Source of the DNA: Ceratopteris richardii
Lineage: Eukaryota > Streptophyta > Polypodiopsida > Polypodiales > Pteridaceae
Assembly: GCA_020310875.1 (NCBI GenBank)
Contig: CM035407.1
Span: 74,221,404 to 74,285,403 of the forward strand
Reading direction: 5' to 3'
DNA: 64,000 nucleotides
The first letter of the stretch is position 1. Each line of letters opens with the position of its first letter. Below are positions 10,413 through 21,139 of the stretch, piece by piece. Position numbers and translations under genes: made by a program. The notes under the pieces are model-generated. The model worked only from the letters and a program-made list of their open reading frames with translations. It searched no databases and had not been told where the DNA came from.

Positions 10413-11100
10413 ACTATGTTTGGACATATAAGAGGTTTGAATACTAGTAGAAAGGCTTGGGATTCTCTAGAAAGATTATTTGCGACTACCAACAGAGCGA
10501 GGCAAACACAATTTATTGGTGAGCTGACAAGAGTGAAAAAGAAGCCATGATAATCAGTTAATGATTATGTTCTTGAGGTAAAATATCTTATTGAAGCATT
10601 AGCCTCTATTGATGCATCTCTTAGTGAGGATATAGAGTTTAATAGCATGTTAAAGGGCTTGAGAGAAGATGAAAGATGGAAGTCTTTCATTACGTCTATC
10701 ATGACTCGAGAGAATCTACCATCCTTTGAAGATTTACAAACGCTCATGATGTCTGAAGAAATCAACATAGAAGGTGGCATGTTTTATCATTCACAAAGAG
10801 GTAGTCAAGGACAAGCTCTTTATACTTCATCAAATAGATCAAGAGGTAGAGGAAATTGGGGAGGAGGAGGAAGATTCAACAACAATGTAAGAGGAAGAGG
10901 AAGCTTTAATGCTACTAGAGGAGGAAGAACAACAAAACAAAGTCAACAGACTCAACCAAATGAGCAATGTAACTTTACATGCCATTATTATGGTAAAGTT
11001 GTTCATTATGCTAAGGATTCCTTCTCCAACCCAAATAGAAGAGGTGGATTTAGAGGACGACAAAGATGAAGAGGCCAAGATCACATGCATCAAAACAACA
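10413..11100 (+). pseudogene. Family B gag, 5'-deleted
   Basis: The frame joins the leader directly to TMFGHIRGLNTSRKAWDSLE, so the first roughly 95 residues seen in the sister copy (40136 downward) are missing. It continues with RARQTQFIGELTRVKKKP, a stop, then MLKGLREDERWKSFITSIMT and a glycine-arginine-rich RNA-binding tail (RGRGNWGGGGRFNNN). The zinc knuckle is degraded: CHYYGKVVHYAKDSF has lost two cysteines. The gag belongs to the UBN2/DUF4219 type common in plant copia elements. Confidence 0.8.
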
Positions 11101-11169
11101 ACATCGTGAAAGAGGAGGCTCAGACACATAATGAAAACATTCTTATGGCTATGCATACAGAGACACATA

Positions 11170-11670
11170 AGAGAAGGTAAACAACAAAACTTGGTATATA
11201 GATAGTTTTTTCCGGGAGATAGTACTGAGCATGAAGTAGTTTACATTGGTGATTGTCCACTTAATGAACATGTAACTCTTAGAGATGTTTTGTTTGTTCC
11301 TACTATTACAAGAAATTTGATTTCAGTTGGACAGATAGAGCACAATGGAGTGAAGGTCAATTTTGACACTAATCAGTGGTAGGCTTATCAGAAGAAGGAT
11401 GGGAATTTTGTTATAAAAGGACAAAATGTAAAGAGATTATATACTTATGAAGTTGAAGTTCTAGATTATGTAGGTTATACAATGGTTAATGGGACTCAAG
11501 TAAGTCAATTGGATTTATGGCACAAAAGATTAGGACACATCAGTGTTGGCAGTTTAAAGGATATTGTAAAGAAATCATTGGTTGAAGATTTACCACAACT
11601 ACCTAAGGAAGAATTGGATTTTGTTTGTGAGGCATGTCAGTTTGGAAAATAGGTACGAAGTCCGTTTTTA
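11170..11670 (+). pseudogene. Family B protease remnant and GAG-pre-integrase
   Basis: The protease active-site segment (DSGCSNHM in the sister copy near 39100) is deleted; the frame runs from a broken start into GDSTEHEVVYIGDCPLNEHV, LRDVLFVPTITRNLISVGQI and then LDLWHKRLGHISVGSLKDIV, the zinc-binding pre-integrase motif, followed by CEACQFGK. Two in-frame stops lie at about 11381 and 11650. Without the catalytic aspartate no polyprotein processing is possible. Confidence 0.75.
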
Positions 11671-12320
11671 AAAGCAGGATTGCAAAGCAGAGGTATTTGG
11701 GACTTGATTCATACTGATGTGTGGGGTCCATCTCAAGAAGAGTCTATGGTAGGTAGCAAGTACTTTGTAACATTTATTGATGACTTCTCAAAGATTACAT
11801 GCATTTATTTTATGAAATACAAATCCAAAGTTTTTATATGTTCAAAATCAATTTTTTGCATTTTTGGAAGAAGAAGGAATAAAAAAGGAGACTAGAAATA
11901 GATACACACCTCAACAAAATGGTGTGGCCGAAAGAAGAAACATGTCTATCTTGGAGATGGGTAGGTGCATATTAAATGAAAAGGACTTACCACTTACTTT
12001 TTGGGCTGAATCATGCAATATGGCAGTTTATGTGATGAACAAGTTACCACCTACTCAAATTCATGTACAAAAAGCACCTTATGAGTTGTTTTAAGGATCA
12101 AAACCAGATATTTCTAATTGTAGATATTTTGGAAACATATGTTTTGTTCATGCTCCACAATAGTTAAGGTCAAAGTTGGATCCAAGGTCATAAAAGATGA
12201 TTTTTTTTGGTATGGTAGAAGGGCAACCAAGATGTAGATGTATGAACTCAGATACAGGAGAGGTAATTGTTTCGAGAGATGTTATTTTTCATGAAGATAG
12301 ATCTTGCTATAAACATGAAG
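11671..12320 (+). pseudogene. Family B integrase
   Basis: The frame reads GIWDLIHTDVWGPSQEESMV, which includes the first catalytic aspartate in HTDVWGP, then FVTFIDDFSKITCIYFMKYK. Sequence between KVF and TRNRYTPQQNGVAERRN is deleted, removing the second catalytic aspartate region. The tail continues with ILEMGRCILNEKDLPLTFWA and YVMNKLPPTQ. The core is therefore non-functional. Confidence 0.8.
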
Positions 12321-12639
12321 TGTGAGTAGATGAAGAAGAAACTACTAGAAGTCATGAAGAAGAGCAAAGTTCTCCAAGCTCACCAGAAAGTCAAGTTACA
12401 CATGAAGAGATAACTCCCCCCAATTAAAAGTTGAAGAAAATTCTCGATTTGATTTCAAAGGAAACTGAGACACAGGAAGAAGAAAGTGAAGGTTCTACAT
12501 CAAGAAGACCTCAGACTCGAAGGCAAGAAAAGCATGGTAGGATAAGAAGTCAATCAAGGTATCCAGTAAGAGAAAGAAGGCAATCACAAAGATTTTCTCA
12601 TGAAGTATATGTCAAAACTTCTTAAGGAGTAGGAACCAA

Positions 12640-13223
12640 CAACTTTTAAAGAAGCATCAAAGGTAAAGAAATGGGTTAAAGCAATGTAATGAAGAAATGA
12701 CAGCTTTGTACGTGAACAATATATGGAGTTTAGTTCCAAGGCAACCTACCATGAAGGTTATCGGTAACAAATGGGTGTAGAGGATAAAGAGAAAAAGTGA
12801 TAGTTCAATAAGGAGATATAAAGCAAGGCTTGTTTGTAAAGGTTATGCACAGAGTTATGGCATCAATTATGAGGAGAAGGTTTCTCCTACTACCAAGATA
12901 ACAACAATAAGGACATTAATAAGTATTGCTGCAAGCAAGGTATGGAATCTTTATCAATTGGATGTAAAAAATGCATTTCTCAATGGTGATTTAAAAGAAG
13001 ATGTGTACATGGAGCAACTAGCAGGTTATGAAGATCCCAAGAAGCCTACGCATGTATGTAAACTCTTGAAAGCATTGTATGGTCTTAAGAAGGCTCCAAG
13101 GGCTTGGAATTTTAGATTGGTAAAGGTCTTAAAAAGCAGGGATACAGGTATTCAAATGCACATACTTCTTTGAATGTTAAGGTTGAAGGATCATTGATTG
13201 TTTATATCTCAATTTATATGGAT

Positions 13224-13286
<63 letters not shown>

Positions 13287-13560
13287 CAGGAAACAATGAA
13301 GGTGACATAGCTAGGATCAAAGCAGAGCTTGGATCTTAATTGAAAATTTCAGATTTAGGAGAACTGATATATACATTCTTGGAATCGATGTTATGAAGAA
13401 GGACGATTGTGTATATCTTCTACAAAGGAAGTATTTTTCAGATTTGTTAAAGAAATATGGCATGGAACATTGCAAGAATATCAGTAATCCAATGGAACCG
13501 AATGTGAAGTACAATGCTGAAGATGGTGAACCTTTAGAAGATCCACTTATCTATAGGCTT
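12640..13560 (+). pseudogene. Family B reverse transcriptase
   Basis: Recognisable blocks are [20 protein letters not shown] near 12820-12875, then [33 protein letters not shown] near 12950-13010 and [20 protein letters not shown] near 13050-13110. The YVDD active-site region has been replaced or disrupted by an (AT)n tract at 13226-13285. After it come GELIYTFLGIDVMKKDDC-like text and YGMEHCKNISNPMEPNVKYN. Stops and frameshifts are present throughout. Confidence 0.8.
13226..13285. repeat. (AT)n microsatellite inside reverse transcriptase
   Basis: About 60 bp of uninterrupted AT dinucleotides lie where the frame should encode the YVDD box. The flanking codons ISIYMDYI and TGNNEGDIARIKAELGS fit either side of the motif, so the repeat expanded within a short native ATATAT run. 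Confidence 0.9.
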
Positions 13561-14190
13561 TGATTGGCTCTCTTATATATGCAACTTTAACAAGGTCGGA
13601 TATTACATTTAGCGTAAGTGCATTGTCTCAATTCATGAACAAACCCACTGATGTACATATGCAAGCAACTAAATGGATCTTAATATATTTCAAGGGTACA
13701 TTAAATGAAGGTTTGGGCTATAAGTATCATGAAGGTGTGGATTTGAAAGCATATAGTGATGCAGATTGGGCTAGAAATAGGATGGCAAAAGGAGCACAGG
13801 TGGATATCTAATATTTATGGATATTAATTTGGTTTCATGGAGTTCTAAAAAACAGCCTACAGTAGCACTTTCAAGCAAAGAAGCTAAATATAGAAGCCTT
13901 ACAAATGCAACATGTGAGATTATGTGGTATTTGAAGCTTTATGAAGATATGAATCTATCTACAACACGCACTACTCTTTGGAGATAATGTAAGTTCATTA
14001 CAACTCGCATCTAATCCAGTGTACCATGCAAGAACAAAACACATTGAAGTGCACTATCACTATATCCAAGAGAAGGTGGTGAATGAAGATATTGATATTC
14101 AACATGTTGGAACTAAAGATCAATTAGCAGACATACTCACAAAAGCAATGGATGCTCAGAGTTCTACTTGCTCAAAGCTTTGGTTTTAGA
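13560..14190 (+). pseudogene. Family B RNase H
   Basis: The frame begins IGSLIYATLTRSDITFSVSA, then LSQFMNKPTDVHMQATKWIL and KAYSDADWARNRM, which is the first acidic motif of RNase H (YSDADWA). Later text reads VSWSSKKQPTVALSSKEAKY in part, then LASNPVYHARTKHIEVHYHY and ADILTKAMDAQ. A frameshift after 13800 and further stops break it. Confidence 0.8.
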
Positions 14191-14192
14191 GC

Positions 14193-14205
14193 TTGAGGGG
14201 AGCAA
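14193..14205 (+). other. Polypurine tract, family B
   Basis: TTGAGGGGAGCAA lies directly before the LTR start TGTTACATAAG at 14206. It is the plus-strand DNA priming site. Confidence 0.8.
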
Positions 14206-14848
14206 TGTTACATAAGAACAAGCTCTAAAGTATTATTTTCTAGGCTTATAGAGTTTATAATTTATGATAAATAACATGTGGAGTGCCAAATTTAGATTAA
14301 AAGTAGATAAAAGTAGATAAAATTAAGAAGGAAAGGAGAGGTCTCTATTTTTAGACAAGGAAGGCGCTTCTGTTGACGGCCTCTCAGTAAAAAGAGTGGT
14401 TCTCATCATATAGGCGGCCAAATTGAGTGATTCGTCTTGCGTTGCGTAGCTTACAACTTGTGCTATATATGTAGATCAATTTTTGTACAAATCTAAATGA
14501 AAAACTGCTGCACAAGTAGGCATTTTGGTAGTGATAGTTTCTTGTGTGTATCCGGTGTCTCATCAGAGACATACCTCTCTTCAAAATCCACCTTTTTTAA
14601 GGTTTTTTGTTTTTAAAGCATGATAATTAGAGTATAATTTTAGAACATATGAATAGTTTTGACAAATTCTGCTCAAAGAGCTTCTGGTGGTTATGTTTCT
14701 AGAGTCATCCATTTCTGTTTTCTTCAAAGTTCGGAGGAAAGTTTGATTTCTGAAGTTTGGAAATATTTGTTTGATCTTTTTAAGATCTTGGAAGGTCTCA
14801 TCATGTTTCATTGTGTACGTTGATTTTTACAAGTCTGTAAAAATAACA
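14206..14848 (+). repeat. 3' LTR of family B (643 bp, internally deleted)
   Basis: It begins TGTTACATAAG and ends AAAATAACA. It shares blocks with 9660-10384 but lacks the roughly 240-bp segment found there after CATACCTCTCTTCAAA. It runs straight into copia family E at 14849 without a visible target duplication. Confidence 0.8.
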
Positions 14849-15600
14849 CTTAGTTTCTTTTTTGTCTCAACTGAAGCAAGCCATTTTCTGAAAGTAGGGA
14901 ATACCTCATCCTTCGATTTGATAGAATATACCCAGACTTTTCTAGTAGCATCATCTATGAACATGACAAAGTAAAGAGAACCACCTAAGGACCTAGTCGG
15001 CATAGGACCACACACATCTGTATGAACAAGATCTAAAGGCTGAATTGAAGAGTCAATGTGCATTCTATGCACATTTCTAGTTCTCTTTCCATATTGATAA
15101 TGCTCACAAAATGAAAAATCGGAGAAAGATAACACAAGTAAGTAGCAAGAATAAGAAAGATTTTCCATTGCACTAAGAGATATATGGCCCAAACGACCAT
15201 GCACAATACAAGCCATAGGATGTTTAGTAACAGTCAACAAGTTTTCTTTCTGTGATATAAATAAAGGATAAAGTGAGCCAACTTTGCTTCCTTTTGCAAT
15301 AACCATATTGCCATTTGATATGCGAAAGGACTGAGCATAGAAGACCACCTTGTAACCAAGGTCATCAAGTTGACCAAGTGACATCAAGCTACGTGATAAT
15401 TGAGGTACATGGCATACATTATGCATAGTAAATTTTGAACCATCGATGAATTGCACAACCACATCTCCAATCCCCACAACTTCACACCGGTAAGAGTCAC
15501 CAAGTCTCACGGTACCAAGAGACTTTGTGAATAATTAGAGAACCATTCTTTGTGTGGTTTCACAAAGAAGCACCAGAATCTAGCATTCATATGTGGGAAA
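14849..15600 (-). pseudogene. Family E copia protease and truncated integrase
   Basis: On the minus strand the protease motif MLDSGAS is visible near 15575-15595 with its catalytic aspartate, followed by a stop. Then come RLGDSYRCEVVGIGDVVVQF, NVCHVPQLSRSLMSLGQLDD, GRLGHISLSAMENLS (pre-integrase) and DLVHTDVCGPMPTRSLGGSL with YFVMFIDDATRKVWVYSIK, the N-terminal half of the integrase core. The frame stops at 14849, where the 3' LTR of family B begins, before the second catalytic aspartate. The type resembles Tnt1/Tork-like copia elements. Confidence 0.8.
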
Positions 15601-15940
15601 GAGAATCAGCCATAAGAGTCTTAGTTGGCACAGTACTATCAAGTGTCAAAACATCAGCATCATCAGAAATAACATTAATTTCTTCAATCCTCATAGTCGA
15701 AGTAGATAGTGGAGGTAACTGTTTCACATGCCTATGAACTTTCTGTCCTTTAAATTTAGCATTCTTTAATGCATAACAATCTTTTTTCATGTGTCCTTTC
15801 TTATGATAATAATGGCATTCCATATCCCTCTTCCTTGATTTTATTTCTACTCTTATTCCATTGACCATTCTTTTCCTTGTTCTTGCTCCTACCAAGCTGT
15901 TGATTCTTTCCTAGGTAAGAATCACGAACATTATATGCAT
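15601..15940 (-). pseudogene. Family E nucleocapsid region
   Basis: A basic stretch precedes a CCHC-like knuckle, CHYYHKKGHMKKDCYALK, in which the second cysteine has become tyrosine. The following linker reads LPPLSTSTMRIEEINVISDD. This part of gag would bind element RNA. Confidence 0.7.
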
Positions 15941-16614
15941 CTCCAATCTAAGTGCCAACCATAGATTTTCTACGAATTTCCTCACTCAAGAGTGCTCCAC
16001 ATATATCATCATAGACGAGTTTACCACCAGGTGCACTATTGCTAATACATGTGAAAAATGTATCCCATGATGATGGCAAGGTGCATAACAACAATACTGC
16101 TTTCATTTCATTATCCATATCCGATTTCTGGGCCTGTAGCTGAGAGAATATAGCATAAAAAGCATTTAGATGAGAAGCAACACTATTTGTGTCCTTCATA
16201 CGAAGGTCATATTATTTTCTCATCAGATAGACTTTATTTGATGGCGTCTCTATTTCATTTGTATTGCATAACTTCTTCCAAAGCTCCTCTACACTTTCAC
16301 AGTATAATACTATAAAGTAAACATTATCTGCCCGGTGCAAGCGAATGGTAGACCTGGCCATTTCATCTAACTCATCCCAATCATCTTCATCCATGTCATT
16401 AGGCTTCTTTGAAATTCCATTTACTGGCTTCCATTGCCTCCTTCGAATCAGCACTTCTTTAATCTGATTCTTCCATAGAGCAAAGTTTGTGCCATCAAAT
16501 TTTCAAATCTCAAAATAGTCATTGCCGTGCAAGTTATAGCTCCTCCTTGGAACACTGGGACTAGACCCTGATCCACCAGATGTGCCTAAGACCTCTGATG
16601 CCATGATGGTAGAG
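15941..16614 (-). pseudogene. Family E gag
   Basis: The minus-strand frame starts near 16601 with MASEVLGTSGGSGSS and continues with FDGTNFALWKNQIKEVLIRR, RSTIRLHRADNVYFIVLYCE, ELWKKLCNTNEIETPSNKVY and, after a frameshift, LNAFYAIFSQLQAQKSDMDN and LLLCTLPSSWDTFFTCISNS. This is the standard UBN2-type gag layout of Tnt1-like plant copia elements. No LTR or primer site could be recognised upstream (16615-17000). Confidence 0.8.
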
Positions 16615-16997
16615 AAGTGGATAGAATGATAATAAAGCTAGAAGAGTCCAAACACCAACAAATAAGTGTATGAACGAGTAAATCGACCACTGTATAGTTG
16701 GCTAAACCAAAAATCTAGGAAAATTTTTCCAAAGTATCCTCTAGAAAATGAGCATATGACCAGTGTCAAAATATCATAAAACTGCAAGTACTGAAATGTT
16801 TTCTTGCATAGTGAATCATTGACTCCACTACATATAATGAGTTACCCAACAGAAGCCAACTAGGCTTATCGAGCACCTATGAACAACTATTATACATCTC
16901 CTCTGGCGAGGTTGGGTAAGTCTTCCACCTACATCCCCGAAGAGACCCCGAGATATGGGTGTATCCCAGTTAAGAAAACCTCACCACCACCCTCTTT
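16615..16997. other. Unassigned leader-like sequence upstream of family E gag
   Basis: This could be the leader or LTR of the family E element, but no TG...CA ends and no TGGTATCAGAGC site are visible, and the second LTR needed for comparison is absent. No gene is seen. Confidence 0.4.
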
Positions 16998-17447
16998 TCA
17001 AACATAAAAGGCTTTATGCAATGAACGTAACCACTATATCAATGACCACATGGATGTGGACCTTCCCTTCAGGTGTGCTTCTTATCCAATTCTATTCATT
17101 TTCTTGCTTATACTTTAAAGTAGTGCATTTAGAGAGAGAGAGGACTCACAAAGGACGTAAGTGGCCGTCATAGCGAGGCAAGCTCATCTCGGGTATTCAC
17201 TGTTTCTTGCTTATACTTTAAAGTAGTGCATTTAGAGAGAGAGAGAGGACTCACAAAGGACGTAAGTGGCCGTCATAGCGAGGCAAGCTGATCTCGGGTA
17301 TTCAAACATAAAAGGCTTTATGCAATGAACGTAACCACTATATCAATGACCACATGGATGTGGACCTTCCCTTCAGGTGTGCTTCTTATCCAATTCTATT
17401 CATTTTCTTGCTTATACTTTAAAGTAGTGCATTTAGAGAGAGAGAGA
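16998..17447. repeat. Recent overlapping direct duplications
   Basis: The block 16998-17140 reappears nearly unchanged at 17302-17447 (period 304 bp). A 102-bp block at 17101-17201 is repeated in tandem at 17203-17304. The copies differ by only a few bases, so they are much younger than the surrounding elements. Confidence 0.85.
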
Positions 17448-17510
17448 GATAAAGATGAGTGCTAACGATGCGCCATAGAGATGGTGATGCATGCATTGCA
17501 TAGAAGGAAG

Positions 17511-17514
<4 letters not shown>

Positions 17515-17557
<43 letters not shown>
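17515..17557. repeat. (GA)n microsatellite in the 5' LTR
   Basis: About 43 bp of GA dinucleotides lie at the same place in the LTR as the (GA)n at 24265-24323, so the repeat was present in the ancestral LTR and has changed length. Confidence 0.9.
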
Positions 17558-17559
<2 letters not shown>

Positions 17560-18914
17560 CATGAGGTTGGCGCAACAGTTCACTATGAGAATGCTCTATA
17601 GATGCTTCGATGGAGAGGCTCTGCATAAGACTCTTGGTCTATTGCAGAAGAAGGCTCAAGATGCGGATCCAGAACATTGTATTGCTCAAGATAATGATGT
17701 AGAAAATTGTATTGAATGTTGTATCGGCATGAAAATACCTTATTCCAAGGAAAATAAGCCAAGAGAATGAGACAATTTGAGAACGAATGGCGATCACGTT
17801 ATCATCGAGCGCCACATAACAGTTGATTTATATATGAAATTGTTTAAAAAACACAACGAATCAAAACATACTTTAAATGTCAAACTTGTCTTTTCAGGAA
17901 AGATACGTAAGAGGCGAGTGCCAAGAGTTTCGCTTGGAAGTTAATAGACGGTTGGCACAATATTCTAACACAATATGGTGTCCCTAGGGAACCAATATTA
18001 TAAGAGAAGGTCCGAACTCTTGGAATAGAGGAACGGTGATCTTTATCTATCAAAGGAAACGGGACCGCCAAGTCAACAGCTCTCTTGCCTTCTTCTAATA
18101 GGCGTAACAAAGCAAGCACTAGTTGAATTGCATGGTAATCGATCAAGCAAGGGTTGGAAATCAATAATTCCTATCGTCAACAAAGCTTAATTATCAACAA
18201 GGAATGCCGATTCAAGGAGAAATATTAGGAGAAAACCAGTATAAAGATAGTTTTGTTCATCCTTGTTATATGAAATCTTAAGGCTCTCAAATGGATCTTC
18301 TATGTCACGAAGATTTTTTAATAGAGAAGGAAATTTTGATCACTACCAATAAAAGTGGAGAGTCCAAAAGAAGAAATCAGGGCAAACACATGTTTATATA
18401 TATTTCATGCTTGACTTTTATGGCGTGCTTCATTCAAGCCAAGGGTTATCTTGCATTACCTTCAATCATAATAATTTATTGACCATTTTAATAAGAAAAG
18501 ATATAGAAAGAAGTTAGTAAATAGAAAGAAACTATTTAAATAAAAAAAGAGAGGATGATTTTTTTTAAGTGTGTTCTATTCTTTTCACATGTACTAATGT
18601 TTTTTTTTTCTTACCCCTCGTGGATTCTCTTCTGCATCCACTCTTTAGGTTGGACCGATTGATGATTTTGGAGATTATATGAAGTGAAGAAAGTGATTGA
18701 AGATGAAAGTAAAGAGTATTACCCCTCGGTGGATCTTCTTTTTAGGTTGGGCCGGTTGATGATTTTGGAGATTATATGAAGTGAAGAAAGTGATTGAAGC
18801 CGAAGTAAAGAGTACTCCCCATAAAGAGAAGCAAAGAAGTGATTGAAGAAAGAGAGAAGCAAAGAAGTAAAGCTTGGACCGCAAAGATCGAAGCCCAAAA
18901 GCTTGGGTGCCTTC

Positions 18915-19354
18915 TCGCACTATAGGGGGAAGTCTGCACTGTATTACCTCATATGCACTGTAGCAGCCTATTGTATTTACTTGATCCGCACTGTAGCAGC
19001 CTATATTATCTGCACTATAGCGGTGTATTATATCACCCACCTGCATTATAACGGTATATTATATTACGTGATCTGCGTTGTAGCAGCCTATTGTAACACT
19101 GATCTGCATTATTGATATTTATTCGAGGACACTAGTTGTATCGCCGAGCATTGCCGTTTCATTCCGCATTGTATTTGGAATTTTCATCCTAGGATGCTTA
19201 TGAGCACACACGCACGTTCGCTTGTCCATTTCCTTCTCGAGTGCGTGAAGTCCAGACTTATGGACGTCTTCTTGCACTGTAGCAAGATGTCTACTTTATA
19301 TTTGGCCGATCCGCACTGTAGCGGCTTTGTGTATCATGGACCGCACTATAGCGG
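18915..19354 (+). repeat. Array of short dyads, consensus CCGCACTATAGCGG (5' LTR)
   Basis: The 14-bp motif recurs in variant form near 18915, 18953, 18985, 19010, 19041, 19075, 19271, 19311 and 19341, about every 30-40 bp, in two clusters separated by a larger tandem unit. Arms are complementary around a six-base centre ACTATA or ACTGTA. Variants keep pairing: CCGC with GCGG, CTGC with GCAG (about 19075), and CTTGC with GCAAG (19271-19286). The same array is in the 3' LTR at 25684-25866. Function unknown; a protein-binding site or RNA hairpin are both possible. Confidence 0.75.
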
Positions 19355-19683
19355 GAGTCATTGTATTACTGAGATTTTATTGGACGACTTGACCTATATT
19401 TACATTGTATTATTGAGCTTTGTTTCCACATCGATCCAGTGTCTTCTCTGTTTTAGCATGGTATTTGGATTTTTTTGTTCCTGATGCCTACGGTCATACG
19501 CATACCCACATTCGCTCATCTCTTTTGAGGGGTAGGACCCTACGATGATCACCATACCAGAGAGGGGGCGAGGCGCCTGGCGCAGAGATGCCGCTCGTCA
19601 AACATGGGAACAACGCACACAGGGGCCTGATCCAACCCCGTGCCAACTCTTCCCATCACTAGATCTTCTTCAATCTTCCTGAC

Positions 19684-19984
19684 ACCTATACCCAATGTGA
19701 AGCGAGGCGGTTGCGTGGTGATCCTTGATGTGCCACCCACTCCTTAGGAAGAGAAAATAGGAACCTCGGGATCGGACATATACTCCAGGTACCAGCATTT
19801 TAAATTCTTTGAATTTTTTGCATTGCTCCATATACATGTTAAACACAAAGTCTTATTTGGTTTCCTGAGCTTAACATTCACGTCTTGCACTTGATTAGAT
19901 CATATGCGTGTACATTTTTTTTCCTTGCTTGGATTAGAAGTCTGTCATTTTCATAGCGTAGATTGTATAAAGAAGAAAACTAAA
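19684..19984. other. Start of internal region, primer site not recognised
   Basis: This stretch leads from the LTR homology to the gag-like ATG. I see no convincing match to TGGTATCAGAGC or another common plant tRNA primer site, which leaves the 5' LTR boundary open. Confidence 0.4.
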
Positions 19985-20707
19985 ATGAATAAAATGATTG
20001 AAGAACAGTTTAGGAAATATGAAGAGCGATTTAGATAAATGGAAATTAATGCACGTGAATCTATAAAATTAAAGTTTGGTATCATCATGACCCTAATGCA
20101 AACAATAAAAGCAATATCTGACACTATCCAGCTAATGGGCATAAGTATTAAATACATGAAAAATAAAATGGATTATGAGATTTCTGAATTGAAACATAAG
20201 ATTGACCTGTTGTCTAACCAAGTTACAGACTTACAAACATTGAAATGTGATAATGAGCATGAGCTAAAAGCTCAAATCATATCTGCACATAAACAATCAT
20301 TAGGTCTTAGAAGATCCATGGCTAGAGTGATGCCTAGGAAATCAAGTTAGACTGAGAAGAGACCTATACGATGTTTTTGGTGCGATGAGTTTGGACATAT
20401 GTTTTGGGACTATATAGCATATGAAAGTGCATGCAGGCATACACTAGTAAGTGAATATGAAAATAAAATTTGTAAATACCAAGATAGATCATCTTTGCAT
20501 TTGAATGTAGGAAAAGGTAGGATGAAGGAATATTTTGAAGAGACCAAACCTAGATCAAATTCAATTCAAAAGATGTGGAAACCAAAAAGACTTGAGAATA
20601 GTAAATCTAATGAGCAAACAAGAATACTAACTATTATGAGTCAAGAGAAATCTACTAAAGAAACCAAAAGTACGCAGTTAAAGGTTGAAAAACAAAATAT
20701 TGAGTAG
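19985..20707 (+). pseudogene. Gag-like coiled-coil protein with CCHC knuckle
   Basis: One frame runs from ATG at 19985 to TAG at 20708 (241 codons) with two internal stops, TAA at 20036 and TAG at 20348. Its first half is rich in charged heptads, for example ISELKHKIDLLSNQVTDLQT, suggesting a coiled coil. At 20369-20412 it has CFWCDEFGHMFWDY, which fits the zinc knuckle C-x2-C-x4-H-x4-C except that the last cysteine is tyrosine. The C-terminal third is lysine-rich. I do not recognise a specific family; the knuckle and position after an LTR support a Gag role, that is, particle formation and RNA binding. Translated size is shorter than usual gypsy Gag. No pol follows. Confidence 0.6.
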
Positions 20708-21139
20708 ATATTAAGATAACCAATGGAAATTGATCATAAAAGAGAATCTGATAGAGAAATTCAAGAGAAATCAAAGAAAGAGCCAGATGTATATGTTTCA
20801 TTTGATCCAAAACTTTTGACTAATGAGAATCTATTTGACCAAGAGAAAGCTACAAATTACAATCTCAAATAAACTTTGACAAACAAATTAAACAAGAAAA
20901 GAGTAAATAAGATACTCAAGGAGATATAAAATCTGGCCAAGAAGTGAAAGTAGATAAACATTTGCTTGATGATATTATAAAGAAAATTGAGAGGGGTTTA
21001 AAGACGACTTCAAAGACTTCTAAGAGTTTGAAAAAGAATAAGAGAAGTAGAAATCTAACTTTTCAAGACATATTTGCAAATATTGAAGGATGATTAAAGA
21101 AGAATCATAATGAAACATACAAGAATGATCAAGAACTAT
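20708..21139 (+). pseudogene. Charged tail downstream of the gag-like frame
   Basis: Lysine- and glutamate-rich fragments continue in shifting frames, for example MEIDHKRESDREIQEKSKKE from 20722 and KTTSKTSKSLKKNKRSRNLT near 21000-21060, ending just before the GAT microsatellite. They probably extend the same ancestral protein, broken by frameshifts. No domain is recognised. Confidence 0.45.

Larger units (their letters stand above)
9660..14848 (+). mobile_element. Ty1/copia family B element
   Basis: A plus-strand copia element with a 5' LTR missing its first roughly 130 bp (9660-10384), primer site 10388-10399, gag, protease remnant, integrase, reverse transcriptase, RNase H, polypurine tract 14193-14205 and 3' LTR 14206-14848. 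Many stops, a deletion that removes the start of gag, a deletion across the protease active site and an (AT)n expansion in reverse transcriptase show it is dead. The minus-strand copy at 38731-40829 belongs to the same family. Confidence 0.85.
17141..19683 (+). repeat. 5' LTR remnant of the 17-26 kb element
   Basis: Bases 17147-17197 match 23316-23369, and 17445-19215 match 24193-25990 over long near-continuous stretches, for example TGCTTCGATGGAGAGG and AAGAGGCGAGTGCCAAGAG. The U3 start TGTCAGGACG is absent here, and a segment equal to 23370-24190 is missing, so this copy is 5'-truncated and internally deleted. The tail 19215-19570 is an extra tandem unit absent from the 3' LTR. A TTTATATATATTTCATGC box at about 18391 could be a promoter. 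The boundary with internal sequence lies somewhere between 19683 and 19984. Confidence 0.7.

Noticed and set aside
9660-16614. Family B inserted into family E
   Set aside because: Family E is cut at 14849 by the family B LTR, but its remainder is not on the other side (LINE is there), and no target duplication is visible.
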